Below, piece after piece: positions 55,190 through 63,233 of a DNA stretch of 64,000 nucleotides. Under the pieces are notes generated by a model, which saw only the letters and a program-made list of their open reading frames with translations, made no database searches and was not told the origin of the DNA. This DNA is from an uncultured Paracoccaceae bacterium (GTDB taxonomy: Bacteria > Pseudomonadota > Alphaproteobacteria > Rhodobacterales > Rhodobacteraceae): contig CAJXSR010000014.1 in the NCBI GenBank assembly GCA_913061275.1, positions 1 through 64,000 on the forward strand, in the 5' to 3' direction. Both the position numbers and the translations under genes were made by a program. Position 1 is the first letter of the stretch, and the number at the start of each line of letters is the position of its first letter.

Positions 55190-57021
55190 TGCTGAGGGCT
55201 TTCGCATTATTCATTCTTTTTCAGGCTTTCCTACTGGCTTTGCCCGCGACCGCGCCCCAATATAGCTCATATGCCAAAACCAAACCGGCCCCATATGGTG
55301 CCCAGAAATGGCGTGAAAAAAAGGGCGCAATTACCAATGGTGATCGCGAAAGGTTGGCCAAGTTCACTGCTTATCTTGGCGGGCGCCATAAAGATAAGGA
55401 CGGCAACAAGATAGAGGTGGTTCACCTGTCGATCAAGGGGGACCCGGAATATCGAAAACATCTGGAAGACAATGGGTTGGAATTTCTCGATTCCATCGAT
55501 AATGATACCGGATTGCAAGTCACATTGGTGCGGGACAAGGATTCTGGACGGGTCTTTATCTTGCCGCGTGGAACCGAAGCCCACTACGAAACAAAAAAGG
55601 ACGTGACCAAAGCGGATTTTGGTACTTTTTATAAGGGCCAGTTGGAAATCGGCAAAAAACAATACGAGTCGGGTAAGAAAAAAATTGCGGAATGGATAAA
55701 TAAATACAAAGACAAAGGTGGTGTCGAGGTCATCGGCCATTCGTTGGGCGGGGCCATCGGGCAACGGATATTTCTGGATAATGCGGAAAGTATTACCTCT
55801 GTCACGGTGTTCAATTCACCTGGTCTGGAACTTGAAACCGTCAATAACGCCCTGTCAAAGCCATCACAAATGAAAAAAATGATGAACCCGGACGGCAGCC
55901 TTAAGCTGAATGTTTTCAATGTCAAAAATGATCTTGTCGGATCGGGTGGCGGCATCATTGTTCCGGGCAATGTGGTGATGGCCGAAGGCGGGGACTTGTC
56001 TAAAGGTGGAAACCCGCTCACAGTCTGGAAGAATGCTCATACCAAACTGATCTTCGGCCCGGATGTGAAACGTGAACCTATGGATTATTACCGCTATCAG
56101 TCATGGCGTGACCGCAGCGGGTTTCTGGCCGAGAATATGACCAAGGATATAGCCCGGGCTGTGTTTAATATAACCAACTTCAAAAGCCCGATCAAAAATG
56201 AACTGAGCGATCTGCTGGGCCGACTTTCGCAATATCAGAATGCCATTTTGCGCGATATAGGCCGAGAAAAGCGCGACAAGTGGCGTAAGAGCAAAAAGAA
56301 AAAGCGCGGTAAGGATAAAAAGCCGAATCTGGACAAAATCGTAACCGCCGTGATCGACAAAACCCAGCTGGACGTCGAAAAAGGGCGTAAGCCACCGACA
56401 AAGAATAATAAAAAGAAAAAAGTGGTGAAAAAACCGAAGAAAAAAACACCTAAACCGCCAACGCTGCCAGCGGATGACATGTCAGGCGCATATGCTGGTA
56501 AACTGACGGGTACATGGTTCTATAAGGGCGAACTGAATTGGGAAATCCTTGATGGGAAATTTAATTTTCGCATTGATGGCACCAAAGTATCTGGGCCTTT
56601 CGAAGGCACAGCCAAGGAAAAGGATATGTTTCCCACTATTGGCTCCAATAAAATAGAGTACTTAGTTTACGTATTCAAAGGTAAAATCAGCGGTAAATAC
56701 GACCCCAAATCAGGAAGAATATCGACTGATGTTACTGGCAGCTGGAGCGGTCAAGGGGAACGCGGTATAATTGATGACGGTTATTTTCTGGCTAAACGTG
56801 AACCGAATGGGTTTGTTGGTAGTTGGATGGTTGAGGGTATTGGTAATAGGTTCCCAGGTGGTTCATATTCTGGCGACTGGCAGGCTGCGATAAAAAATGT
56901 GACCGTAACCAAAGAAGTTAAGAAGGAAAGCTCAGAGTTGGTCGGATGGGACGCATATATGTGCAAAACCTACACAGATGATTGGGATCAAATGGCCCGA
57001 ATGGGCATTCATTGCGAATAA
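55189..57021 (+). CDS. Exported class-3-type lipase with C-terminal beta domain
   Basis: A 610-residue protein. A signal-like hydrophobic N-terminus (ALFILFQAFLLALPATA) precedes an alpha/beta-hydrolase domain. PRGTE (126-130) fits the class-3 oxyanion region, GHSLGG holds nucleophile Ser185, and Asp248 (VKNDLVGS) and His284 (NAHTKLIFG) complete a likely triad. Residues 360-425 are a Lys-rich linker; the rest is a beta-rich domain with repeated G-x-W units (GTW, GSW, GSW, GDW). The substrate is probably a lipid or phospholipid. Coupling to the Sel1 gene suggests a toxin/immunity or enzyme/chaperone pair; this is not proven. Confidence 0.85.
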   Translation: MLRAFALFILFQAFLLALPATAPQYSSYAKTKPAPYGAQKWREKKGAITNGDRERLAKFTAYLGGRHKDKDGNKIEVVHLSIKGDPEYRKHLEDNGLEFLDSIDNDTGLQVTLVRDKDSGRVFILPRGTEAHYETKKDVTKADFGTFYKGQLEIGKKQYESGKKKIAEWINKYKDKGGVEVIGHSLGGAIGQRIFLDNAESITSVTVFNSPGLELETVNNALSKPSQMKKMMNPDGSLKLNVFNVKNDLVGSGGGIIVPGNVVMAEGGDLSKGGNPLTVWKNAHTKLIFGPDVKREPMDYYRYQSWRDRSGFLAENMTKDIARAVFNITNFKSPIKNELSDLLGRLSQYQNAILRDIGREKRDKWRKSKKKKRGKDKKPNLDKIVTAVIDKTQLDVEKGRKPPTKNNKKKKVVKKPKKKTPKPPTLPADDMSGAYAGKLTGTWFYKGELNWEILDGKFNFRIDGTKVSGPFEGTAKEKDMFPTIGSNKIEYLVYVFKGKISGKYDPKSGRISTDVTGSWSGQGERGIIDDGYFLAKREPNGFVGSWMVEGIGNRFPGGSYSGDWQAAIKNVTVTKEVKKESSELVGWDAYMCKTYTDDWDQMARMGIHCE

Positions 57022-57043
57022 CCCGAGGAAAATATGATCATGA

Positions 57044-57371
57044 AATGCTGTCAGACATGTTTGATGGTTTTGTGGCTGATCTCTATTTTTGGTAAATGAT
57101 AACAAGTTCTCCCTTCAAAACTTCACCAGAAGTCATCCGCTTCACGGTAATGTATTATGTTAGCCATCCACTCAGTTTTCGCCAGTTGAAGATATATTGC
57201 ATGAACGCATCTATCGGGCTTTTGCAAAGCAAAACCCTACGGGCATCGGGTAGTGATATTTGCCATGAAACTGTACGATTCCGAGTGAACCGATTTGGCG
57301 CATAGTACGCCAAGGATAATCGAAAGAAGAAAGCGTGGCACCATCCAATTTTGCTGTAGCATCTGGATGTC
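57044..57371 (+). mobile_element. Remnant of IS6-family transposase, N-terminal part plus terminal repeat
   Basis: The terminal repeat TGCTGTCAGAC (57046-57056; 57044-57045 are the decayed first two bases) is followed by a frame from 57096 reading SPFKTSPEVIRFTVMYYV, SHPLSFRQL, then after a corrupted stretch SDICHETVRFRVNRFG. Beyond a stop codon, the same frame gives YAKDNRKKKAWHH and HLD, the usual first catalytic Asp. These match IS6-family transposases (FK.SPE.I...V..Y...PLS.R..., DICHETVR.W.NRFG...A..IRKKR, HLDE). Stops and lost residues show it is dead. It marks the right edge of the cargo, in the same orientation as the left remnant. Confidence 0.8.
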
Positions 57372-57551
57372 CAGTCTGGGGATTGCACCATTGAATGGCC
57401 GGTTTGTGGAAATCAACTAAACATAAGCCCCTTCATTGAAGGTCCGCTTACCGCCCTTAGTGCCGAAATGTGGGAGATTTCGAACGGCAACTAAGTCCGC
57501 AAAGCTGCCGTTCCTGGACTATTGGTGGTTTACATGGTGGAAATACTTGCC
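57372..57551. other. Degenerate intergenic sequence right of the accessory block
   Basis: No gene seen. It contains an 8-bp inverted repeat GAACGGCA/TGCCGTTC (57482-57513) with a 16-nt loop. This could end pepF transcription from the other strand, although no U tract follows. It also contains the right copy of the 16-bp flanking motif (57498-57513). Confidence 0.5.
57498..57513 (+). repeat. Flanking motif, right copy
   Basis: CGCAAAGCTGCCGTTC, 13 of 16 identical to 48231-48246 in the same orientation. It overlaps the 3' arm of the inverted repeat at 57482-57513. Confidence 0.35.
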
Positions 57552-59390
57552 TTACCCCTCCATCGCTTCCAACTCATCAATCATAGAACTGATCAAACTC
57601 AGCCCCTTATCCCAGAACTTTGGATCACTGGCATCCAGACCAAACGGGGCCAGCAGTTCTTTGTGGTGTTTTGAACCACCTGCACGCAGCATATCGAAAT
57701 ATTTTGCCTGAAAGTCAGGGTCACCTTCTGCATAAACTGCATAAAGCGCATTCACCAGCCCGTCGCCGAACGCATAGGCGTAAACGTAGAATGGTGAGTG
57801 GATGAAGTGCGGGATATAGGCCCAGAAGGTTTCATAGCCGTCCATGAAGTTGAACACGGGGCCAAGGCTTTCGCCCTGCACCGACATCCATATTTCGTTG
57901 ATCTGGTCAGGGGTTAATTCACCTGTCGAGCGTGCCGCATGTAGTTTGCATTCAAAGTCGTAAAACGCGATTTGGCGCACCACGGTGTTAATCATATCTT
58001 CAACTTTGCCTGCAAGCAAACGCTTGCGTGTGGCTTTGTCAGGGGCATTGTCCAGCAATTTGCGGAAAGTTAGCATTTCGCCAAAAACGCTGGCGGTTTC
58101 AGCCAATGTTAGCGGTGTTGAGGATAGCAATTCACCCTGATCTGCCGCTAAAACCTGATGTACACCGTGGCCCAGTTCATGCGCTAAAGTCATTACATCC
58201 CGTTGTTTTCCAAGGTAATTCAGCATCACATAGGGATGTACATCTGTTACTGTGGGATGGGCAAAAGCACCCGGTGCCTTGCCGGGCTTTACGCCTGCAT
58301 CAATCCAGCCTTTGTCAAAGAAAGGTTCAGCGATTTTGGCCATTTCAGGGTCGAAATCTGCATAAGCTTCCAGCACCATAGAACGCGCATCATCCCATGA
58401 AACCGCTGCCGTATCTTCATTAGGCAAGGGCGCATTGCGATCCCACATCTCTAACGTTTCCAACCCCATCCATTTTGCCTTTAGCGCATAATAACGGTAC
58501 GATAATTTTGGATAAGCGGCGACGACTGCATCGCGCAATGCCTCTACCACTTCGGGTTCTACATGATTGGCCAAATGGCGGCCCGCTTGCGGGGTTGGCA
58601 GACCGCGCCATCGATCTTCTACCTCTTTTTCTTTGGCTAATGTATTGGTGATACGTGCGAACAGCGATATGTTGCCTTGGAACACTTTAACCAAAGCTTT
58701 TGCACCCATTTCGCGTTTCGAGCGATCTGCATCGGATAACAAATTCAGTGTGGCCTCTAGGTTCATCTCTTCGCCGTCCACGTCAAAGGTTAGCCCCGCC
58801 ATGGTTTCATCAAACAGGCGGTTCCATGCGGCTGCACCTACAACAGATTGATCGTGCAGGAATTTTTCCAACTCATCCGACAACTGATAAGGCTTCATCG
58901 CCCGCATCTGATCCAAGATAGGTTTGTATCGTGCCAACCCTGTATTTGACGCAACCATTGCATCTAATTGGGCATCATCCACACGGTTTAACTCTAGTGA
59001 AAAGAACACCATTGGTGTTGACATATCAGTGATTGCACCTTGCATATCAGACATGAACTTGCCGCGATCTGCATCGGTAGTATTTTGATAATATCTCAGG
59101 CCTGCAAATGACATCACACGGCCCATAATGCCTTGGATTTTTTCAAAACGCTGAATGCATTTTAGCAGGCCAGTGGCATCTAGATCGGCTAGTTTACCTT
59201 CATAATCAGCCGCAAAAGACGGGCATTCACTGCTTAACCACTTCATATCGCGTGTTATCTCTGGCCCATCGGTGCTGGGGTATAGATCATCCAAGTTCCA
59301 TTCTGGTAAATCCCCGAAATCATTGTTTGCAGCCCCATCGCGCATATCGCGGGGCAAGTCGGGTTGGATTGTGGTGAATGGCTTGAACAT
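57552..59390 (-). CDS. pepF: Oligoendopeptidase F (M3 family)
   Basis: A 612-residue zinc metallopeptidase that cleaves short peptides in the cytoplasm. The zinc site is TLAHELGHGVHQ, with the downstream Glu in LAETASVFGE. The M3-type segment YVYAYAFGDGLVNALYAVYAEG is present near the C-terminus. The ATG follows CAGGAG. Length fits the family, and it is transcribed alone. Confidence 0.95.
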   Translation of the reverse strand: MFKPFTTIQPDLPRDMRDGAANNDFGDLPEWNLDDLYPSTDGPEITRDMKWLSSECPSFAADYEGKLADLDATGLLKCIQRFEKIQGIMGRVMSFAGLRYYQNTTDADRGKFMSDMQGAITDMSTPMVFFSLELNRVDDAQLDAMVASNTGLARYKPILDQMRAMKPYQLSDELEKFLHDQSVVGAAAWNRLFDETMAGLTFDVDGEEMNLEATLNLLSDADRSKREMGAKALVKVFQGNISLFARITNTLAKEKEVEDRWRGLPTPQAGRHLANHVEPEVVEALRDAVVAAYPKLSYRYYALKAKWMGLETLEMWDRNAPLPNEDTAAVSWDDARSMVLEAYADFDPEMAKIAEPFFDKGWIDAGVKPGKAPGAFAHPTVTDVHPYVMLNYLGKQRDVMTLAHELGHGVHQVLAADQGELLSSTPLTLAETASVFGEMLTFRKLLDNAPDKATRKRLLAGKVEDMINTVVRQIAFYDFECKLHAARSTGELTPDQINEIWMSVQGESLGPVFNFMDGYETFWAYIPHFIHSPFYVYAYAFGDGLVNALYAVYAEGDPDFQAKYFDMLRAGGSKHHKELLAPFGLDASDPKFWDKGLSLISSMIDELEAMEG

Positions 59391-59461
59391 GTGGGTCGCT
59401 CCTGAAGTGTCTATACAGAAGATGTAAGGCCTATGATGTGGAAGGGAAAGCCCCGATCACG

Positions 59462-59758
59462 TTAAATTTCATATGATGGTTTTTGTTCGGTTGGTATTTT
59501 CGGTTTTGGTTTGCGCCGTATGATTATATCGCCATTTGGCAGCACTTCGGGCAGTTCATATTGGCTAAGATCATCGATTTTATCATGCAAAGAATTTAGC
59601 AGGGGGCCTAGGTCATCTACCCAACTTTCGAAAAACTGTTGGGTATCTTCAGAGAGTTCTTCTAACCCTTTGCGTAATTCTTCCCAATCTTTGGTGTCGG
59701 ATTGGGCAGGGCTGGCCATTAGTGTGGCGATCAGGGCGGTGTATAGAAAATGCTTCAT
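59462..59758 (-). CDS. Small periplasmic acidic protein, Rhodobacterales type
   Basis: A 98-residue protein. The Sec signal MKHFLYTALIATLMASPAQS is followed by a helical acidic part (LRKGLEELSEDTQQFFESWVDDLGPLLNSLHDKIDDLSQYELPEVLPNGDIIIRRKP). I know this PEVLPNGDIIIRRK ending from small Rhodobacterales proteins sometimes mislabelled 'AAA+ ATPase'; no P-loop is present. Function unknown. Confidence 0.75.
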   Translation of the reverse strand: MKHFLYTALIATLMASPAQSDTKDWEELRKGLEELSEDTQQFFESWVDDLGPLLNSLHDKIDDLSQYELPEVLPNGDIIIRRKPKPKIPTEQKPSYEI

Positions 59759-59797
59759 AGTGTTAATATAGGGTATATTTGTGAATATTTTACCCCT

Positions 59798-60835
59798 CTA
59801 TGTTAAATCAAAGTCAATCGTTACAGGAAAATGGTCAGATGCGGTTAGCAAAGCATCGCATAAACCCTTGTTGTCAAAGCAATCTGGGTCATTAAACGGA
59901 TGCCATATTTTCCATGTTGGCGTGGCTGATTTTGCCAGATCGGGGGATGCCATGATGAAATCCAGCAGGGCATTCAAGTAAGTCTTATCGCGGTGATTAT
60001 AAAATCGTGATGTAGTGGGCGCAGTGCCAGAACGGGCTGACATGGCGGTCTCTGCATGGGGTTCACGCAATACGCGGTTAAGCGGTTTTCCGACCCCCAT
60101 AACAATTTCTATTCCTGATTGACCAAACAGTTTTTCATATTCATCTAAGCCTGGGCCATCGTTGAAATCACCCAGTACAATCAAATCATCGCCCGCATCT
60201 AAATGCTGTTCTACGCGCTTTCGCAGCCAGATACACTGGGCCAGTTGTTTGCGCCTATTTTCTATGGAAATACGCACCTCTTGTTTTGGTGTCCTAGCGC
60301 CATGCGGGGCTTTGGATTTGGCATGAACACCAATCACCCGCATCGGGTTTCCGACCTTCGGGGTTAGTAAAAGTTCCAACGGGGGTTTGGAAAATGTGAT
60401 TTTTTCAGGCTTGGCATCAACATCCACATCCAAGTGAAATACACCGTCAAACCTTGGGTTATCATGCGCCCCGGTTGTAGCTGTAGCTTGCCCTAAGGGC
60501 ACGTGTTCTACATCCATAATTTGCGGGTCATATAAAAAGGCAATTTCTTGGGTTGTGTCATTGGCAAAACCGATAATGGCTTTGTTTTGGCGTAAATTGA
60601 ATTTCGTGGAAAAATTTTCCAACGCAGTAATGGCAGATTGATTTATGCTAGTGTCTGGTGCTTCAATAATCATAATAGCGTCAGCATTAATAGCTTTGAT
60701 TACAGATGCTATCGCATTGATTTGCATTGATTTTGTGACATTCCACTTACCTGACCAGCTACCATCATCTATCAGATTATCACTCTGGTCGAATAATCGG
60801 GAAAACCATTCAATATTATAGGTAGCAAGCCGCAT
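59798..60835 (-). CDS. Endonuclease/exonuclease/phosphatase-family protein
   Basis: A 345-residue cytosolic protein of the EEP fold (DNase I-like). Features are ATYNIEWF near the N-terminus, IIEAP for the metal Glu, GVHAKSKAP, LGDFNDGPG and SDHFPVTIDFD at the C-terminus, which supply the His/Asp catalytic set. It could act on nucleic acid or phosphoesters. It overlaps the upstream TerB-DnaJ gene by one base, so the two are coupled. Confidence 0.88.
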   Translation of the reverse strand: MRLATYNIEWFSRLFDQSDNLIDDGSWSGKWNVTKSMQINAIASVIKAINADAIMIIEAPDTSINQSAITALENFSTKFNLRQNKAIIGFANDTTQEIAFLYDPQIMDVEHVPLGQATATTGAHDNPRFDGVFHLDVDVDAKPEKITFSKPPLELLLTPKVGNPMRVIGVHAKSKAPHGARTPKQEVRISIENRRKQLAQCIWLRKRVEQHLDAGDDLIVLGDFNDGPGLDEYEKLFGQSGIEIVMGVGKPLNRVLREPHAETAMSARSGTAPTTSRFYNHRDKTYLNALLDFIMASPDLAKSATPTWKIWHPFNDPDCFDNKGLCDALLTASDHFPVTIDFDLT

Positions 60836-61521
60836 CAGGCATCCTTATGGGTTTCGCTAATCTCTTCCCACGCTCTATTAATTGCGATCATCCGTTTTGT
60901 TGCCATCGTTATTGCCTCTTCTGGCAGGCCTTGGGCAATTAATTGATCGGGGTGAGTTTCGCGGATTTTTTGCCGCCATTTTTTGCGAATTTCGGGTAAG
61001 TCTGTCTGGGGTGTAACCCCAAGCACATCATAGGCGTCAGGTGGCGCATCTGGTACAAACCGCGTGCGAAAACTGCGGTATGTAACCTCATCAATACCAA
61101 AGATATTTGCAACCTTATGAACATAGTCGTCTTCATTTGGGTGATAGTTTCCATCGGCAACTGCGATGTGAAATAATCCCTCTACCAAGTTTTCCAATAC
61201 TGCGGGGTCTTGTTTAAACATCTTTGCAATCTGGGCCGCATATATTTCATAGCCAGCAACGTCTTGGCGGGCCAAGTTAAACAGTTTTGCGGCTTGCGAG
61301 GTGTCGCGGTTCGGGATGTGAAAAACTTGGCGAAAGGCAGCAATTTCATCGCGTGTTACCAAGCCATCTGCCTTGGCCATTTTGGCGCCAAGTGCGATTA
61401 CAGCGATTGTAAAGGCGATGCTTTTTTCCGGTGGTTTTTGCAGCTTTTCCAAAACAGATGATAGGGCATCACCCTTGGTAATAGCCGATAAACTATCAGA
61501 GATTTTTGACCAAACAGACAT
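60835..61521 (-). CDS. TerB-like and DnaJ-domain protein (DjlA-type)
   Basis: A 228-residue protein. The N-terminal TerB-like helical domain reads AFTIAVIALGAKMAKADGLVTRDEIAAFRQVF, with ADG metal-site-like turns repeated in HIAVADGNYHPNEDDYV. The C-terminal J domain reads DAYDVLGVTPQTDLPEIRKKWRQKIRETHPDQLIAQG and has the HPD motif. It resembles DjlA without the membrane anchor and should stimulate DnaK. The ATG is at 61521. Confidence 0.9.
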   Translation of the reverse strand: MSVWSKISDSLSAITKGDALSSVLEKLQKPPEKSIAFTIAVIALGAKMAKADGLVTRDEIAAFRQVFHIPNRDTSQAAKLFNLARQDVAGYEIYAAQIAKMFKQDPAVLENLVEGLFHIAVADGNYHPNEDDYVHKVANIFGIDEVTYRSFRTRFVPDAPPDAYDVLGVTPQTDLPEIRKKWRQKIRETHPDQLIAQGLPEEAITMATKRMIAINRAWEEISETHKDA

Positions 61522-61551
61522 ATAAGCGGCCCTTTTAAAGTAATAAACTGG

Positions 61552-62040
61552 TTACATGAACTTTTGCATCAAAATCAGATCGTGCCAACTGCCAAATTTA
61601 AAACCTACCTGTTTAATATGTGCAACTTGTTGGTAGCCAATCGCCTTATGAAATAATTGCGCGGTTGTGTTTTGCGCACTAATCCCTGCAATTAACACAT
61701 GCACTTGGGTGTCGCGTGCATGGTTTTCCAACTTATCCATTAAACTACGGCCCAGACCTTTGCCTGTGGCGGAAGGCGCAAGTATAATCGAATGCTCCAT
61801 TGTGTGCGCATACCCAGGGCCGCTTCGAAACGAGGAATATGTGGCAAAACCCAAGATGCCCGCATCACTTTGTGCCACATAAAACCCATGATTAAGTTCG
61901 GCCCGTTGTGTAATCATAGCCTGCACTTCAACCACAGTTTTTTGGTCGCTGGTAAATGTATTTTCCGTGCCCCGGATCATCGGGTTCCATATCTGGGCGA
62001 TACTTTTCGCATCTTTTATAGATGCTGGGCGGATTAACAC
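61552..62040 (-). CDS. GNAT-family N-acetyltransferase
   Basis: A 162-residue acetyltransferase resembling phosphinothricin/methionine-sulfone acetyltransferases. Motif A (IILAPSATGKGLGRSLMDKLENHA) gives the acetyl-CoA loop, and GISAQNTTAQLFHKAIGYQQVAHIKQVGFKFGSWHDLILMQK is the typical ending. The start is GTG 62040 behind AAGGA. It probably acetylates a small amine or amino-acid analogue. Confidence 0.88.
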   Translation of the reverse strand: MLIRPASIKDAKSIAQIWNPMIRGTENTFTSDQKTVVEVQAMITQRAELNHGFYVAQSDAGILGFATYSSFRSGPGYAHTMEHSIILAPSATGKGLGRSLMDKLENHARDTQVHVLIAGISAQNTTAQLFHKAIGYQQVAHIKQVGFKFGSWHDLILMQKFM

Positions 62041-62186
62041 GTTGATTTTCCTTCTAGCTGAATTAAGTGTGCCCCATCAGCATAATTTTGCAAGAATGAA
62101 TTGCACGCATAGCGTATATCTTTGGTATGGTTTTGTGTTGACTTAGCTCTGCCTATCACAGCCATATGCATTAATTGGAGAATAAT

Positions 62187-63233
62187 ATGAAATACAATAT
62201 TTTAGGAACCACAGACCTGAAGGTTAGTGAATTATGTCTGGGTTCAATGACATGGGGCACACAAAACACCACGGATGAGGGCCATGCGCAAATTGATATG
62301 GCACTGGATTACGGTGTGAATATCATCGACACGGCTGAAATGTATCCGGTAAACCCGCTGAGCAAGGAAACCCAAGGTGACACGGAACGTGTTATTGGTA
62401 AGTGGGTAGCTAAATCGGGCAAGCGCAAAGACGTGATGATTGCCACCAAAGCATCAGGTGCGGGCTATATGAACGTGCGCGATGGTGCGCCCATTTCGCC
62501 TGAAACCATTCATGTGGCGGTAGAGGCATCGTTGAAATCCTTACAAACCGATTACATTGACCTGTACCAGTTGCATTGGCCCAATCGTGGCTCATATATG
62601 TTTCGCCAAAATTGGAACTTTGACCCCTCTAACCAGAACAAACAACAGACTTTAGATCACATTGTTTCCATATTGGAAACAATGCAGGGCCTTGTTGATG
62701 CAGGTAAAATTCGCCATTTTGGCCTGTCTAACGACAGTGCTTGGGGTACGTCACAATGGCTGCGCGTAGCGCAGGATCGCGGCCTGCCACGTGTGCAATC
62801 CATACAGAATGAATACAGCCTATTGTGCCGCTTGTTCGATACCGATCTGGCCGAATTGTGCCATAATGAACAGGTTGGATTATTGTCATTTTCACCTTTG
62901 GCCACAGGGCTTTTGACGGGAAAATATGCTGGTGGCACTACTATCCCCAAAGGTTCGCGTATGTCGCTTAGCCCAGAATTAGGCGGGCGCATCACACCCC
63001 AAGTTTGGCCTGCTGTTGCTGCTTATCAGGCGATTGCGGATAGGCATGGATTGAACCTTGCGCAAATGGCGCTTGCTTGGTGCCGCACGCGACCTTTCAT
63101 GGCTTCGGCGATTTTTGGGGCGACTAAGATGGATCAGTTGGAACTTGCGCTAAAATCTACCGAAGTGGTGTTAAGTGATGACGTTTTGGCGGATATTACC
63201 GCCGCCCACAAAGCCCACCCGATGCCTTACTAA
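62187..63233 (+). CDS. Aldo/keto reductase (Tas-like)
   Basis: A 348-residue NADPH-dependent oxidoreductase with a TIM barrel. Catalytic residues are in DTAEMYPVN (Asp/Tyr), IATKASG (Lys) and YQLHWPNRGS (His). LSNDSAWG and AQMALAWCRTRPFMASAIFGATKMDQLE are typical of the Tas subgroup. ATG 62187 follows TTGGAGA by 6 nt. It is divergent from the GNAT gene and followed directly by the DMT transporter gene. Confidence 0.92.
   Translation: MKYNILGTTDLKVSELCLGSMTWGTQNTTDEGHAQIDMALDYGVNIIDTAEMYPVNPLSKETQGDTERVIGKWVAKSGKRKDVMIATKASGAGYMNVRDGAPISPETIHVAVEASLKSLQTDYIDLYQLHWPNRGSYMFRQNWNFDPSNQNKQQTLDHIVSILETMQGLVDAGKIRHFGLSNDSAWGTSQWLRVAQDRGLPRVQSIQNEYSLLCRLFDTDLAELCHNEQVGLLSFSPLATGLLTGKYAGGTTIPKGSRMSLSPELGGRITPQVWPAVAAYQAIADRHGLNLAQMALAWCRTRPFMASAIFGATKMDQLELALKSTEVVLSDDVLADITAAHKAHPMPY

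Noticed and set aside
57482..57513. Calling the inverted repeat a pepF terminator
   Set aside because: The stem is only 8 bp with a 16-base loop and no U tract on the pepF strand, so it is noted only as a repeat.
59462..59758. Naming the small acidic protein an AAA+ ATPase
   Set aside because: No Walker A or B motif is present in 98 residues, and there is a signal peptide.
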